In this document: positions 16,352-24,403 of the stretch, piece after piece
Layout of the letters: every line of letters starts with the position of its first letter
How positions within the stretch are numbered: position 1 is the first letter of the stretch
From: Streptomyces sp. WP-1
GTDB taxonomy: Bacteria; Actinomycetota; Actinomycetes; Streptomycetales; Streptomycetaceae
Assembly: GCF_030450125.1 (NCBI RefSeq)
Contig: NZ_CP123923.1
Coordinates: forward strand, 7,287,001-7,351,000
DNA length: 64,000 nt
Reading direction: 5' to 3'
Translations under genes and position numbers: made by a program
The notes under the pieces: generated by a model
Databases searched by the model: none
What the model was told of the DNA's origin: nothing
Seen by the model: the letters and a program-made list of their open reading frames with translations, nothing else

Positions 16352-16379
16352 GCCCCGTCCGGCCCCGGCCGGGCGGGGC
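16352..16379. terminator. Bidirectional terminator hairpin
   Basis: GCCCCGTCCGG pairs with CCGGGCGGGGC (one G-T wobble) around a 6-base loop. It lies between the converging secreted-protein and PP2C genes and abuts the PP2C stop codon. Confidence 0.55.
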
Positions 16380-17569
16380 TACGACCGCTCGGCGCCCGCC
16401 GTGTCCTGCCGTCCGGCCGCCCGGCCGTGGCCGCGCCCATGGCCGTGGTGGCGGTGCCGGTCGACGGGGGTGCGGTGCAGCGCGATCAGCGCGGCGTCGT
16501 CGCCGAGGCGGCCCCCGGCGTGGGCGAGCAGATCGCGGCGGATGTGGTGCAGCAGCGCCTCCGGGCTGTCGTCGGTCCAGCGCGCCGCCCGCTCCGCCAG
16601 CGGATAGAACCGGCCCCGCGCGTCCCGGGCCTCCACCACGCCGTCGGTGTAGAGCAGCAGCGTGTCACCGGGCTCGAAGGAGAAGACGTCCAGCGTGTGC
16701 TCCACGCTCGCCGGCAGCCCCTGCACGCCGAGCGGCGGCGAGGGGTGCAGGCTCGGCACCGTCACCACGTGCCCCGGGCTCAGCAGCAGCGGCGGCGGAT
16801 GCCCGCAGCTGGTCATCCGGGTGATCTGGTCCCGGTCCGGGATCTCCACCAGCAGCGCGGTGGCGAACCGCTCGCCCGCCTCGTCCGCCGTCTCCAGATC
16901 GGCCGTGTACCGGGTGACGCTCTGCTCCAGCGTGTCGACCAGGTCCGCCAGCGTGCGGTGCCGGTGGGCGCTCTCCCGGAACGCGCTGAGCAGCAGCGCG
17001 GCCTCCCCGATGGCGGGCAGCCCCTTGCCGCGGACGTCCCCGATCAGGACCCGTACGGCGTTGTCGCACACGGTCGCCGCGTAGAGGTCGCCGCCGATCT
17101 GGGCCTCGTCCTCCGCGGCCAGGTACAGCGAGGCGATCCGCAGCGGGCCGATCTGCTCGGGCAGTGGCCACATCAGCACGTGCTGCGCGGCCTCGGCGAC
17201 CGTGCGGACCTGGGCCAGCTGGGCCTGCCGCCGTTCGCGCAGGGCGCTGTAGAGGACCACCATCACCGAGAGCACCGCGAGGGTGATGATCTGCACGATG
17301 TGGTTCGAGGTGCCGATCCCGCCGTGGGCGATGCCGATGACGATCTGCGCGAGCGTGGCCAGCGCGCCGACGGCCGCCGTGGTCCGGGGACCGGCGAAGG
17401 ACGGGGTCAGCGCGGGCGCGATCACCAGGGCGGGGCCGAGGTGGATGCTCTCCGGTGCCTGTACGTCCACCACCGTGATCACCACGATGAGCATGATCGG
17501 CAGCAACAGCAGCGCCTGCGGCGACTGCCAGAATCGCCGCTCACCCGCCGGCCCGACCCGAGATCCCAT
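16379..17569 (-). CDS. Membrane PP2C/SpoIIE-type serine phosphatase
   Basis: This 396-residue protein has about four N-terminal membrane segments (residues 20-115). The cytoplasmic phosphatase domain follows: GGDLYAATVCD, VLIGDVRGKGLPAIGEA, MTSCGHPPPLLL, TLLLYTDGVVEARD and GRLGDDAALIAL, which supply the metal-binding Asp residues of the RsbU/SpoIIE family. It would dephosphorylate an anti-sigma antagonist (STAS protein). The C-terminus is His/Gly/Arg-rich (VDRHRHHGHGRGHGRA), which could bind metal. It stands alone, without a GAF or PAS sensor; the membrane part may sense the signal. Confidence 0.85.
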   Translation of the reverse strand: MGSRVGPAGERRFWQSPQALLLLPIMLIVVITVVDVQAPESIHLGPALVIAPALTPSFAGPRTTAAVGALATLAQIVIGIAHGGIGTSNHIVQIITLAVLSVMVVLYSALRERRQAQLAQVRTVAEAAQHVLMWPLPEQIGPLRIASLYLAAEDEAQIGGDLYAATVCDNAVRVLIGDVRGKGLPAIGEAALLLSAFRESAHRHRTLADLVDTLEQSVTRYTADLETADEAGERFATALLVEIPDRDQITRMTSCGHPPPLLLSPGHVVTVPSLHPSPPLGVQGLPASVEHTLDVFSFEPGDTLLLYTDGVVEARDARGRFYPLAERAARWTDDSPEALLHHIRRDLLAHAGGRLGDDAALIALHRTPVDRHRHHGHGRGHGRAAGRQDTAGAERS

Positions 17570-17747
17570 GCCTACCAGCGTGCTACCGGGCGCGACGGGC
17601 GGCCACTTGCGCCCCCGGTACGCCCCCGAGCCCCCGCGCGCCGCCCCCTCGTCCCGCCGTCGCCGTGTCGCCGTCGTGGCCCCGGGTACCCGAACGGCCC
17701 TCGGTGCCCGCCCGGGTCACCGGGTCACGGGCCGGAGAGGGAGGGCC

Positions 17748-18572
17748 ATGGCGCACCACGGGGAGGAGACCGCGTCCGTACGCCGGCAGGATGTACCGGA
17801 GGCCACCGGGCTGCGCCTCGCGACGGACCCGACCCAGCCGGGAGCAGGGGGTGTACGGCCGGACATCCCGCCTGATTCCGGGCCGCAGCCGCAGACCGCA
17901 CCGGGACAGACGCCGCGGCGGCCGGCCCCGCCGGACGCCGGATCCCCGCCGCAGCCCCCTCCCGCAGACGAGCCGGAGACGCGGCCCGGCGCCCCCGACC
18001 TCCCCCATGACCGCAGCCAGGCCATCCTGGAGGCCGCCAAGCGGATCGGGGCCCTGCTCAAGCGGGCCGGTCACCCCTTCGCACTGGCGGGCAGCGTCGC
18101 CGTGTACGCGCACGGCGGCAGCCGCTACCTCCAGCACGACGCCGACTTCTGCGTGCTCCCCGACGACGCCGACGCCGTGGCGGCCACCCTGCACGAGGCC
18201 GGTTTCGCCGTGCGCACCCCACCCGAGGACTGGCTGCTGAAGACCACCTGCCAGGGGCAGAACGTCGACATCATCTTCACGCTGGCCCACCAGCCCGTCA
18301 CCGCGGAGATGCTCGACCGGGCGCATGTCCTGCCGGTCGACTCGGTGCTGATGCCGGTGCTCTGCCCGACCGATCTGATCCGCAGCCTGATCAGCGCGTT
18401 CTGCGAGCACTACTGCGACTTCGGGGCCGTGCTGCCGGTCGCCCGGGCCATGCGCGAGAAGGTCGACTGGGACGTCGTCCGCGACACCTGCGGCGAGCAG
18501 CCCATGCCCGCCGCCTTCCTTTTTCTCCTCGAACGCCTGAACGTCATCGCACCCCGTGAGGACCGGCCATGA
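17748..18572 (+). CDS. Nucleotidyltransferase-fold protein with proline-rich N-terminus
   Basis: The 274-residue protein begins with about 90 residues of disordered Pro/Gly/Asp-rich sequence. A compact nucleotidyltransferase-like domain follows: FALAGSVAVYAHGGSRYLQ followed by HDADF supplies the GS motif and the DxD-type metal ligands, and QNVDIIF gives the third Asp. The C-terminal part (SLISAFCEHYCDFGAVLPVA and VDWDVVRD) is helical. The fold suggests transfer of a nucleotide to a small molecule or protein; the substrate is unknown. Its TGA overlaps the next ATG by 4 bp, so it opens a three-gene operon. The ATG at 17748 has GGAGAGGGAGGG upstream. Confidence 0.72.
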   Translation: MAHHGEETASVRRQDVPEATGLRLATDPTQPGAGGVRPDIPPDSGPQPQTAPGQTPRRPAPPDAGSPPQPPPADEPETRPGAPDLPHDRSQAILEAAKRIGALLKRAGHPFALAGSVAVYAHGGSRYLQHDADFCVLPDDADAVAATLHEAGFAVRTPPEDWLLKTTCQGQNVDIIFTLAHQPVTAEMLDRAHVLPVDSVLMPVLCPTDLIRSLISAFCEHYCDFGAVLPVARAMREKVDWDVVRDTCGEQPMPAAFLFLLERLNVIAPREDRP

Positions 18573-18838
18573 CCGACGCCCCGCCCCCGGCGGACACCCA
18601 GCTGGACTACCGCGTCGCCCACCTCGCCGAACGCCTGGCCTCGGGAACGCTCGGCGAACTCGGCGTACGCCTGGAACTGCGCGGCGACACCGTCCTGCTC
18701 ACCGGCACCGTCCCGTCCGCCCGGTGCCGGGACGAGATCCTGGCCGCGGCCCGCGAGGAGCTGGCGCACCACCCGCTGCACAGCGACCTGCTCGTGGCCG
18801 GCACCGCCACGCCCGACCACGGAGAGGACCTGACATGA
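18569..18838 (+). CDS. BON-domain-like small protein
   Basis: This 89-residue protein has the alpha/beta pattern of a BON domain: DYRVAHLAERLASGTLGELGV, then VRLELRGDTVLLTGTVPSA, then a helix CRDEILAAAREEL and a final strand HSDLLVAG. BON domains are small binding modules, often for lipids or ligands. There is no signal peptide, so it should be cytoplasmic. It overlaps both neighbours by 4 bp (ATGA), implying stoichiometric expression with the nucleotidyltransferase and the phosphoesterase. Confidence 0.65.
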   Translation: MTDAPPPADTQLDYRVAHLAERLASGTLGELGVRLELRGDTVLLTGTVPSARCRDEILAAAREELAHHPLHSDLLVAGTATPDHGEDLT

Positions 18839-19566
18839 TCCGCGTCGCGGCCGTCGGCGACATCCACATGGGCCCCGACAGCCAGGGCACCCTGCGCCCC
18901 TCCTTCGAGACGCTCCCCGACTGCGCCGACGTCCTGCTGCTCGCCGGGGACCTGACCCGGCACGGCACTCCCGGGGAGGCCGTCGTCGTCGCCCGGGAGA
19001 TCGAGGGCCTCAAGGTGCCCGTCGTCGCCGTCCTCGGCAACCACGACCACCACGACGAGCACCCCGAGGAGGTCACCGCGATCCTCCGGGACGCGGGCGC
19101 GCACGTCCTGGAGGGCCAGGCCGCCGTCGTGACCGCGGGCGAGGCGCGCATCGGGGTCGCCGGCACCAAGGGCTTCGGCGGCGGTTTCGTCGGACGCTGC
19201 GCGGGCGAGTTCGGCGAACCGCTGATGAAGGAGTTCGTGCGCTACACCCGCCGCTGCGCCGACGGACTCCACGCCGCCCTGAAGGACCTGGAGCAGTGGG
19301 ACCCGGACGTCCGGATCGCCCTCACCCACTTCTCGCCCGTGCCCGACACCCTCGCCGGGGAGCCGCCGGAGATCTACCCGTTCCTCGGCAGCTACCTCCT
19401 CGCCGAGGCCATCGACACCGCGGGCGCCGACCTCGCCGTCCACGGCCACGCCCACGCCGGCACCGAGCACGGCATGACCAGCGGGGGCGTCCGCGTCCGC
19501 AACGTCGCCCAGCCGGTGATCGGCCAGGCCTTCCACGTGTACCACCTGCCCGGCCGCCCGGAGTGA
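18835..19566 (+). CDS. Calcineurin-like metallophosphoesterase
   Basis: This 243-residue protein carries the full set of metallophosphoesterase motifs: GDIHMG (D-x-H), LLLAGDLTRHG (GD), VLGNHDHHDEH (GNHD), ALTHFSPV (H) and VHGHAHAGTE (GHxH). Two metal ions and hydrolysis of a phosphomono- or diester are expected. GTKGFGGGFVGRCAGEFGEP is distinctive of an actinobacterial subgroup of unknown substrate. It closes the overlapping operon with the nucleotidyltransferase and BON genes, suggesting a write/erase pair. Confidence 0.85.
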   Translation: MIRVAAVGDIHMGPDSQGTLRPSFETLPDCADVLLLAGDLTRHGTPGEAVVVAREIEGLKVPVVAVLGNHDHHDEHPEEVTAILRDAGAHVLEGQAAVVTAGEARIGVAGTKGFGGGFVGRCAGEFGEPLMKEFVRYTRRCADGLHAALKDLEQWDPDVRIALTHFSPVPDTLAGEPPEIYPFLGSYLLAEAIDTAGADLAVHGHAHAGTEHGMTSGGVRVRNVAQPVIGQAFHVYHLPGRPE

Positions 19567-19605
19567 AGCGGGCGCCGGGGCCGCCGCGCGCCGGGTACGG
19601 CTCCG

Positions 19606-20922
19606 TCAGGCCGCCGTACCCAGCGCCACCCGCCGCGGCACGTCGCCGTCCGGCGCCGGTACCGCCGTCACCGGCTCCGAGCCGCCCCGGGCCCGGAGCA
19701 GCATGCCCGCGCCCACCGACGCGGCGATGAGCAGACCACCCGCGACCAGGGCACCCCGTGCGCCCGCCGCCTGCATGAGCAGGCCCAGCAGCGGCGGCCC
19801 GCCAAGGCCCCACACGGTGCCGATGGTGCTCCACACCCCGAGCACCCGGCCCCGCAGATGCGCGGGCGGATCGGTCTGGAGCACGGCCGTGCCCGCGGTG
19901 TCCGAGACGGACTCCACGACGGCCATCGGCAGCACCAGCACCAGCAGCACCGCGAGCGACGGCGACAGCCCGGCGACCACCTGGAGCAGTCCGCCCGCCG
20001 CCGCGAGCAGACCCACCGTGCGCACCGAGGGGCTGCGCAGCCGGGCGCCGAGCACCGCGCCGAGGATGCCGCCGATCGCCAGCACCGTGGAGACGGTGCC
20101 GAACGAGCCGGCGCCCCCCGCGAGCGGTCCGGTGACCAGGACGGCGAGCGTGAGGCCGTAGTTCCGGCCGAAGACGGAGCTGATCGCGGTGATCCCGGCC
20201 AGCGCCATCAGCCGGGGACGCCGCACGAAGTAGGCGAGTCCCTCCCGGGCACCGGCCCGCTCGGGCTCGCGGCGCACCTCGGCCACGGGCCGCTGCCCGG
20301 TGGCCGCGCGCACGGGCCGCAGGAACGGCACCACCGACGCGACGAACAGGAAGGACAGCCCGTTGGCCGCGTACGCGGCGCCGGTGCCGAGGAGGGCGAC
20401 CGCCACACCGGCCAGGGCGGTGCCCGCGAGCCGCCCCGCGCTGTGCACGAGGGCGCCGACACCGATCGCGGACGGCACGTCCGCGACCGGCACGAGATCG
20501 TTGCCGAGCAGCGCACAGGCCGGGCCGTCCACGGTGGCGATCACACCGGTCACGGCGGCCAGCACCAGCAGCGACGTCATGTCGATCCGGTCCAGGGCCA
20601 CGAGCAGCGCCATGGTGAACGCCACCACGCCCAGCAGGGCCTGGCTGACCGCGACCGTCAGCTTCCGGGGCCAGCGGTCCACGGCCGCGCCGCCGAGCAG
20701 GCTCACGAACAGCGCGGGCGCCGCCTGCACGGACATCGAGAGACCGGTCGCCGCCGCCGAGCCCGTGATGTGCAGCACCAGGAGGTTCTGCACCGTGAGC
20801 TGCATCCAGGTGCCGGCGTTGGAGACGAGGTTCGCGACCGACCACCAGCGCATACCGGGGTGCCGCAGCGACCGCCACGGCGCACGCGAGGCGGGTGCGG
20901 CCAGGTCAGGGGAGAAGGACAC
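19606..20922 (-). CDS. MFS exporter (MFS_3 / EntS-like)
   Basis: This 438-residue protein has 12 predicted membrane helices. Typical signatures are WWSVANLVSNAGTWMQLTVQ in helix 1, LLGGAAVDRWPRKLTV in the 2-3 loop, and DPPAHLRGRVLGVWSTIGTV in the second half. The family exports siderophores or drugs. The start is uncertain: a GTG at 20922 places helix 1 at the usual distance but has only a weak ribosome site; an ATG at 21000 would add 26 residues. It converges with the metallophosphoesterase gene, 39 bp apart. Confidence 0.85.
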   Translation of the reverse strand: MSFSPDLAAPASRAPWRSLRHPGMRWWSVANLVSNAGTWMQLTVQNLLVLHITGSAAATGLSMSVQAAPALFVSLLGGAAVDRWPRKLTVAVSQALLGVVAFTMALLVALDRIDMTSLLVLAAVTGVIATVDGPACALLGNDLVPVADVPSAIGVGALVHSAGRLAGTALAGVAVALLGTGAAYAANGLSFLFVASVVPFLRPVRAATGQRPVAEVRREPERAGAREGLAYFVRRPRLMALAGITAISSVFGRNYGLTLAVLVTGPLAGGAGSFGTVSTVLAIGGILGAVLGARLRSPSVRTVGLLAAAGGLLQVVAGLSPSLAVLLVLVLPMAVVESVSDTAGTAVLQTDPPAHLRGRVLGVWSTIGTVWGLGGPPLLGLLMQAAGARGALVAGGLLIAASVGAGMLLRARGGSEPVTAVPAPDGDVPRRVALGTAA

Positions 20923-21224
20923 GAGGGGGTACTCGCCAAGGGGTGGGGAAGAGTGACCGAGGGTGACCCGCGGGCCGGCTGCGCTGCACGGCCGGGCCAC
21001 CCGGTCAGGGCGTCGACCATCGTGGCAGACGGCGGGCGGCAGACGTCGGAGAACGCCCCGGACAGCGAGGCCTCACGACACCCAAAGCGTCGTACGGGCG
21101 CGGCAGTTGAAGCAGCGCGTGGGGTTGCTCACAGGCTTCGCGGGGCGCCGGTTTACGAGCGCCGGTGCCGGGCTACGCGGACGGGGTCCCCGGAACGGGC
21201 CGTCACGGGTCCGAGGAGGCTTTC
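20923..21224. other. Divergent intergenic region
   Basis: This separates the MFS exporter and DUF6343 genes. No gene is seen. A good GAGGAGG ribosome site for the downstream gene is at 21212-21218. No clear operator palindrome was identified. Confidence 0.4.
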
Positions 21225-21554
21225 ATGGCCGATGACCAGCACGGACGAACGCCCTCACCGGAACGCCGCGCCCGCCCGCGCACCCCCAGCGGCACCGAAC
21301 CGGTCACCGCCCGCAGCGACCTGCGCCTGCGCCTGATCCTCTCCGCCCTCTTCCTCCCCGTCTTCACCGCCGCCACCGTGGGCTTCGCCCTCTGGTCCAC
21401 GCACCAGGGCCCAGGCGACAGCCCCGGCAGCGGCCCCCTGACCGTCCTCGCGGTGGTGTGCGGGGTTCTCGCCCTGGTCGCGGCCCTGGACCTGGTACGG
21501 GTGACGTCCCGCCGACGACGCGAGCGCGACACGACCGACGACGCCCTCGGCTGA
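21225..21554 (+). CDS. DUF6343-like small membrane protein
   Basis: The 109-residue protein has a polar N-terminus containing GTEPVTARSDLRLRLILSAL, the DUF6343-type signature. Two membrane helices follow (about residues 36-60 and 72-93), and the tail is Arg/Asp-rich. GAGGAGG precedes the ATG by 6 bases. Members are common in streptomycetes and uncharacterised. Confidence 0.7.
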   Translation: MADDQHGRTPSPERRARPRTPSGTEPVTARSDLRLRLILSALFLPVFTAATVGFALWSTHQGPGDSPGSGPLTVLAVVCGVLALVAALDLVRVTSRRRRERDTTDDALG

Positions 21555-21720
21555 CCCCCCGGCGCGCTTTGCGCGGCTTTGGCCGGAAGCAGGGCGTGAA
21601 TATGCCATACGCACACTACTGAATCCCGGATTCCGGGGGCAGTCTGCTCACGTACCGCCTGCCCCGCCGTGTTCACGAGGTCCGGAAGCCTCCCCGCACA
21701 CGGCGGGGCCGGTGTTCCCA

Positions 21721-21754
21721 CGGGCCGGAAATACGTTCGGGCCGGAAATACGTT
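21721..21754. repeat. Perfect 17-bp tandem duplication upstream of an MFS gene
   Basis: CGGGCCGGAAATACGTT is repeated twice with no spacer, 35 bp before the MFS ATG. The AAATACGTT cores recur every 17 bp. It could be a pair of regulator sites or a recent duplication that alters promoter spacing. Confidence 0.75.
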
Positions 21755-21788
21755 GCGGCGAGCCCCGCGCACTCGGTGGGCTGGAGCC

Positions 21789-23018
21789 ATGGACACCATG
21801 GCGGACGGCGTCGAGCGAGCGGAACGGGCCGGGACCCGGCGATCGGGCTCCTGGCGCGGCCCGGCCGTGCTCGGCGCCCTCATGCTGGCCGCCTTCACCT
21901 TCAACACGGCGGAGAACCTGCCGGTCGGCCTGCTGGACGCGATCTCCCGCGGCCTGCGGGCGTCGCCGTCGACGATCGGCCTCCTGGTCACCGGCTACGG
22001 CGCGACGGTCGCCCTCGCCTCCCTGCCGCTCGCCCACGGCACCCGCGCGGTGCCCCGGCGCCATGTGCTCACCGGACTGCTGGCCGCGCTCGTGCTCTCC
22101 AGCCTGCTCGCCGCGTCCGCCCGCTCCTACGGGCCGCTGCTCGCGGCCCGGCTGCTGACCGCGCTCGCGCAGGCGCTGTTCTGGGCGGTGACGGGCCCGG
22201 TCGCGGTGGGCCTGTTCGCGCCCTGGGTGCGCGGGCGGGTGATCGGGGCGCTGTCCGTCGCCGGTTCGCTCGCCCTCGTGCTCGGCGTGCCCGCCGGCAC
22301 CTGGCTGGGCGGCCACACCGACTGGCGGGTGCCCATGGGCGCGCTCGCCGCCCTGGGTCTCGTCCCGCTGGTGACGATCGCGGCGCTGCTCCCCACCTCG
22401 CCCCCCGGGGCCGAGCCCGCCGCCCACGGCGCCGCCCCCGACACCCGCCGCTTCGCGACCGTGGTCACGGCCGGCGCCCTGTCCGCCACCGGGGCGTTCA
22501 CGGGATACACGTACCTCGTGCGGTTCCTCGGCGCCGTGAGCGGGCTCCCGCCGGGCGCCGTCGACCTGCTGCTCGTGGTGTTCGGCACGGCGTGCCTGGC
22601 CGGGGTGGGCGTCACCGGCGCGCTCCTGGACCGCTTCCCGCGCGCCGCGCTGACCACCGCCGTGGCCGTCCAGGCGCTCGGCATGCTCGGCCTCTGCGCG
22701 ACCGGCGCGCATCCGGTGGCCGCGGTGGCGTTCCTCGCCCTGACGGGCGGCGCGCTCGGACCGGTGTTCATGGCCGCACAGAACGAGATGCTGATCTGCG
22801 CCCCCGGCCGCACGGACCTCGCCCTCGCGGCGAACTCCGGCGCCTACAACGCCGGCATCGCGGCGGGTGCCGCCCTCGGCGCGCTGATCCTGCCGCTCGC
22901 GGGCGTACGCGGCACCTTCCTCGCCGGTGGGCTGCTGACCGCCGGGGCCTGCGCGGTCCTGCTCGCCGGGGCCGCCGGCCGGGCCCGCCGCCGCGGCGAG
23001 AGCTTCCGAGTCGGATGA
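21789..23018 (+). CDS. MFS transporter (AraJ/Cmx-like exporter)
   Basis: This 409-residue protein has 12 membrane helices. FTFNTAENLPVGLLDAISRG in helix 1 and SPSTIGLLVTGYGATVALAS in helix 2 are typical of the arabinose-efflux/chloramphenicol-resistance MFS group. VAGSLALVLGVPAGTWLGGH is the antiporter-like motif in helix 5. It should export small drugs or sugars by proton antiport. GGAG precedes the first ATG closely, so the second ATG (21798) may be the real start. A tandem 17-bp repeat lies just upstream. Confidence 0.85.
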   Translation: MDTMADGVERAERAGTRRSGSWRGPAVLGALMLAAFTFNTAENLPVGLLDAISRGLRASPSTIGLLVTGYGATVALASLPLAHGTRAVPRRHVLTGLLAALVLSSLLAASARSYGPLLAARLLTALAQALFWAVTGPVAVGLFAPWVRGRVIGALSVAGSLALVLGVPAGTWLGGHTDWRVPMGALAALGLVPLVTIAALLPTSPPGAEPAAHGAAPDTRRFATVVTAGALSATGAFTGYTYLVRFLGAVSGLPPGAVDLLLVVFGTACLAGVGVTGALLDRFPRAALTTAVAVQALGMLGLCATGAHPVAAVAFLALTGGALGPVFMAAQNEMLICAPGRTDLALAANSGAYNAGIAAGAALGALILPLAGVRGTFLAGGLLTAGACAVLLAGAAGRARRRGESFRVG

Positions 23019-23258
23019 CGTGGCCGACGGGGGAGAGGTTGCCTTCCCTCCCCACTTTTCCCTTCCGTCCGCCTGTGGGGCTTCCCACCCGTTAAAGATC
23101 TTGACGACCGTCGCGCGGATCGCTGAACTGTCCCCCGGGCCGTGCGACCTCACGGCCCGGGGAAATCGGCCGGCGTCCAGCCGGTGATGCCTGAAACGAG
23201 CGGGTACTGGGAAAAGCCTCGTACGGTCGATCACCGGACGCGGGCCGAAGGGGGCGAT

Positions 23259-24203
23259 GTGCATGACGGGTGCGGGGAAGACGAAGGTGACGGGCTGCCG
23301 CGTCTCATGAGCGGGGAGAGAAGCACGGAAAGACGTCCCGACCGGCTCCGCCCGTCGGTGGCCCGGCTCGCCCGGTTCGTGGCGCGCACCCTGCGCGGCG
23401 AGTGGCACGCCATCGTCGTCGACCCGGTACGGCAACTCGCCCGGCGCGGGCTCTCCGGGCTGCTGCTGGCGTTCGTCGCCGCGTTCGGCGTCATCTTCTT
23501 CCACGACATCGCCCAGCACCCCACCGGCGCGGTGTGGGTCACCCGGCTCGGCGGCGTCAAGGCCGACCTGCCGCTGTGGCTGTCCCTGCTGCGCACCCCG
23601 GTGTCGCTGTACGTCCCGGCGCTCGACCTGCCGGTCTGGGCCGGCATCACCCAGCTGTTCCTGGCCTTCGCGCTCGCCGAACTCACCCTCGGCCGCTCCC
23701 GCACCCTCGCGATCGCCTACGCCACCACGCTGGCCGGCACCCTGGTCGCCCGGCTGATGATCGCGGTCGGGCCCGGCTGGTCGGGCTTCGGCCTGCCGGC
23801 CGCCTGCGGGCACATCCTGGACACCGGGCCCTCGGCGGCGGTCGTCGGCCTGTTCACCTATCTCTCGGTCATCAGGCGCGCGCCGGTGGTCTTCACCCTC
23901 ACCGGCGGCTCCATGGTGTGGGAGTCGATCGCCGTCCCCAACCTCGCCGGCCGCGAGCATCTGATCGCGGTGGGCTCGGCCGTCGTCCTCGGCCTCCTGC
24001 ACGGCCGCCGGACCCAAGTGCGCGCCCTCGCCCGCTCCCTCGTCCACTCCCTCCTCCCCACCCGCCGCACCCCCGGACCATCCCCTACGGCCCCTACGGC
24101 CCCTACGGCGTCCCCGGGTTTCGCCGTGACCGCCTCCGCCACCGTGCCCGCCCCCGCGACCCCCCACCCCACCGCCGCCGCGGTGACCTCTCTCGAACGC
24201 TGA
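23259..24203 (+). CDS. Rhomboid-like multi-pass membrane protein
   Basis: From a GTG at 23259 (AAGGGGG upstream) the protein has 314 residues; an ATG at 23307 (MSGERSTERR) is the alternative. A basic N-terminus leads into about six helices. WLSLLRTPVSLYVPALDLPV, LAELTLGRSRTLAIAYATTL and LDTGPSAAVVGLFTYLSVIR match the actinobacterial rhomboid-like family, in which the catalytic GxSx and His of true rhomboid proteases are not evident. LAGREHLIAVGSAVVLGLLHG closes the membrane part. The C-terminal tail is Pro/Ala/Thr-rich with repeated PTAPTAP. Probably not a protease; function unknown. Confidence 0.7.
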   Translation: MHDGCGEDEGDGLPRLMSGERSTERRPDRLRPSVARLARFVARTLRGEWHAIVVDPVRQLARRGLSGLLLAFVAAFGVIFFHDIAQHPTGAVWVTRLGGVKADLPLWLSLLRTPVSLYVPALDLPVWAGITQLFLAFALAELTLGRSRTLAIAYATTLAGTLVARLMIAVGPGWSGFGLPAACGHILDTGPSAAVVGLFTYLSVIRRAPVVFTLTGGSMVWESIAVPNLAGREHLIAVGSAVVLGLLHGRRTQVRALARSLVHSLLPTRRTPGPSPTAPTAPTASPGFAVTASATVPAPATPHPTAAAVTSLER

Positions 24204-24403
24204 CCGGCACACGCCCGCGCCCGGCCGGAAATCCGCCCCGAACCGCCGCGCGCACCTGTGGCGCCGCCCACACCGTCGGTGTGATGGTTTTCGCATACGG
24301 CCCCGCACGGGCAGCCCCTAGGGTTGCGCGGGAAACGGCAGGGCAGGGCGTGTCCCAACCACCATGACGTTCGTCGCCGCCAGGCAGCTGAAGGGATTCC
24401 AGG

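Noticed and set aside
21648..24308. Minus-strand open frame of 886 codons
   Set aside because: Antisense of an MFS and a rhomboid-like gene; composition is Gly/Arg/Glu-rich without motifs.
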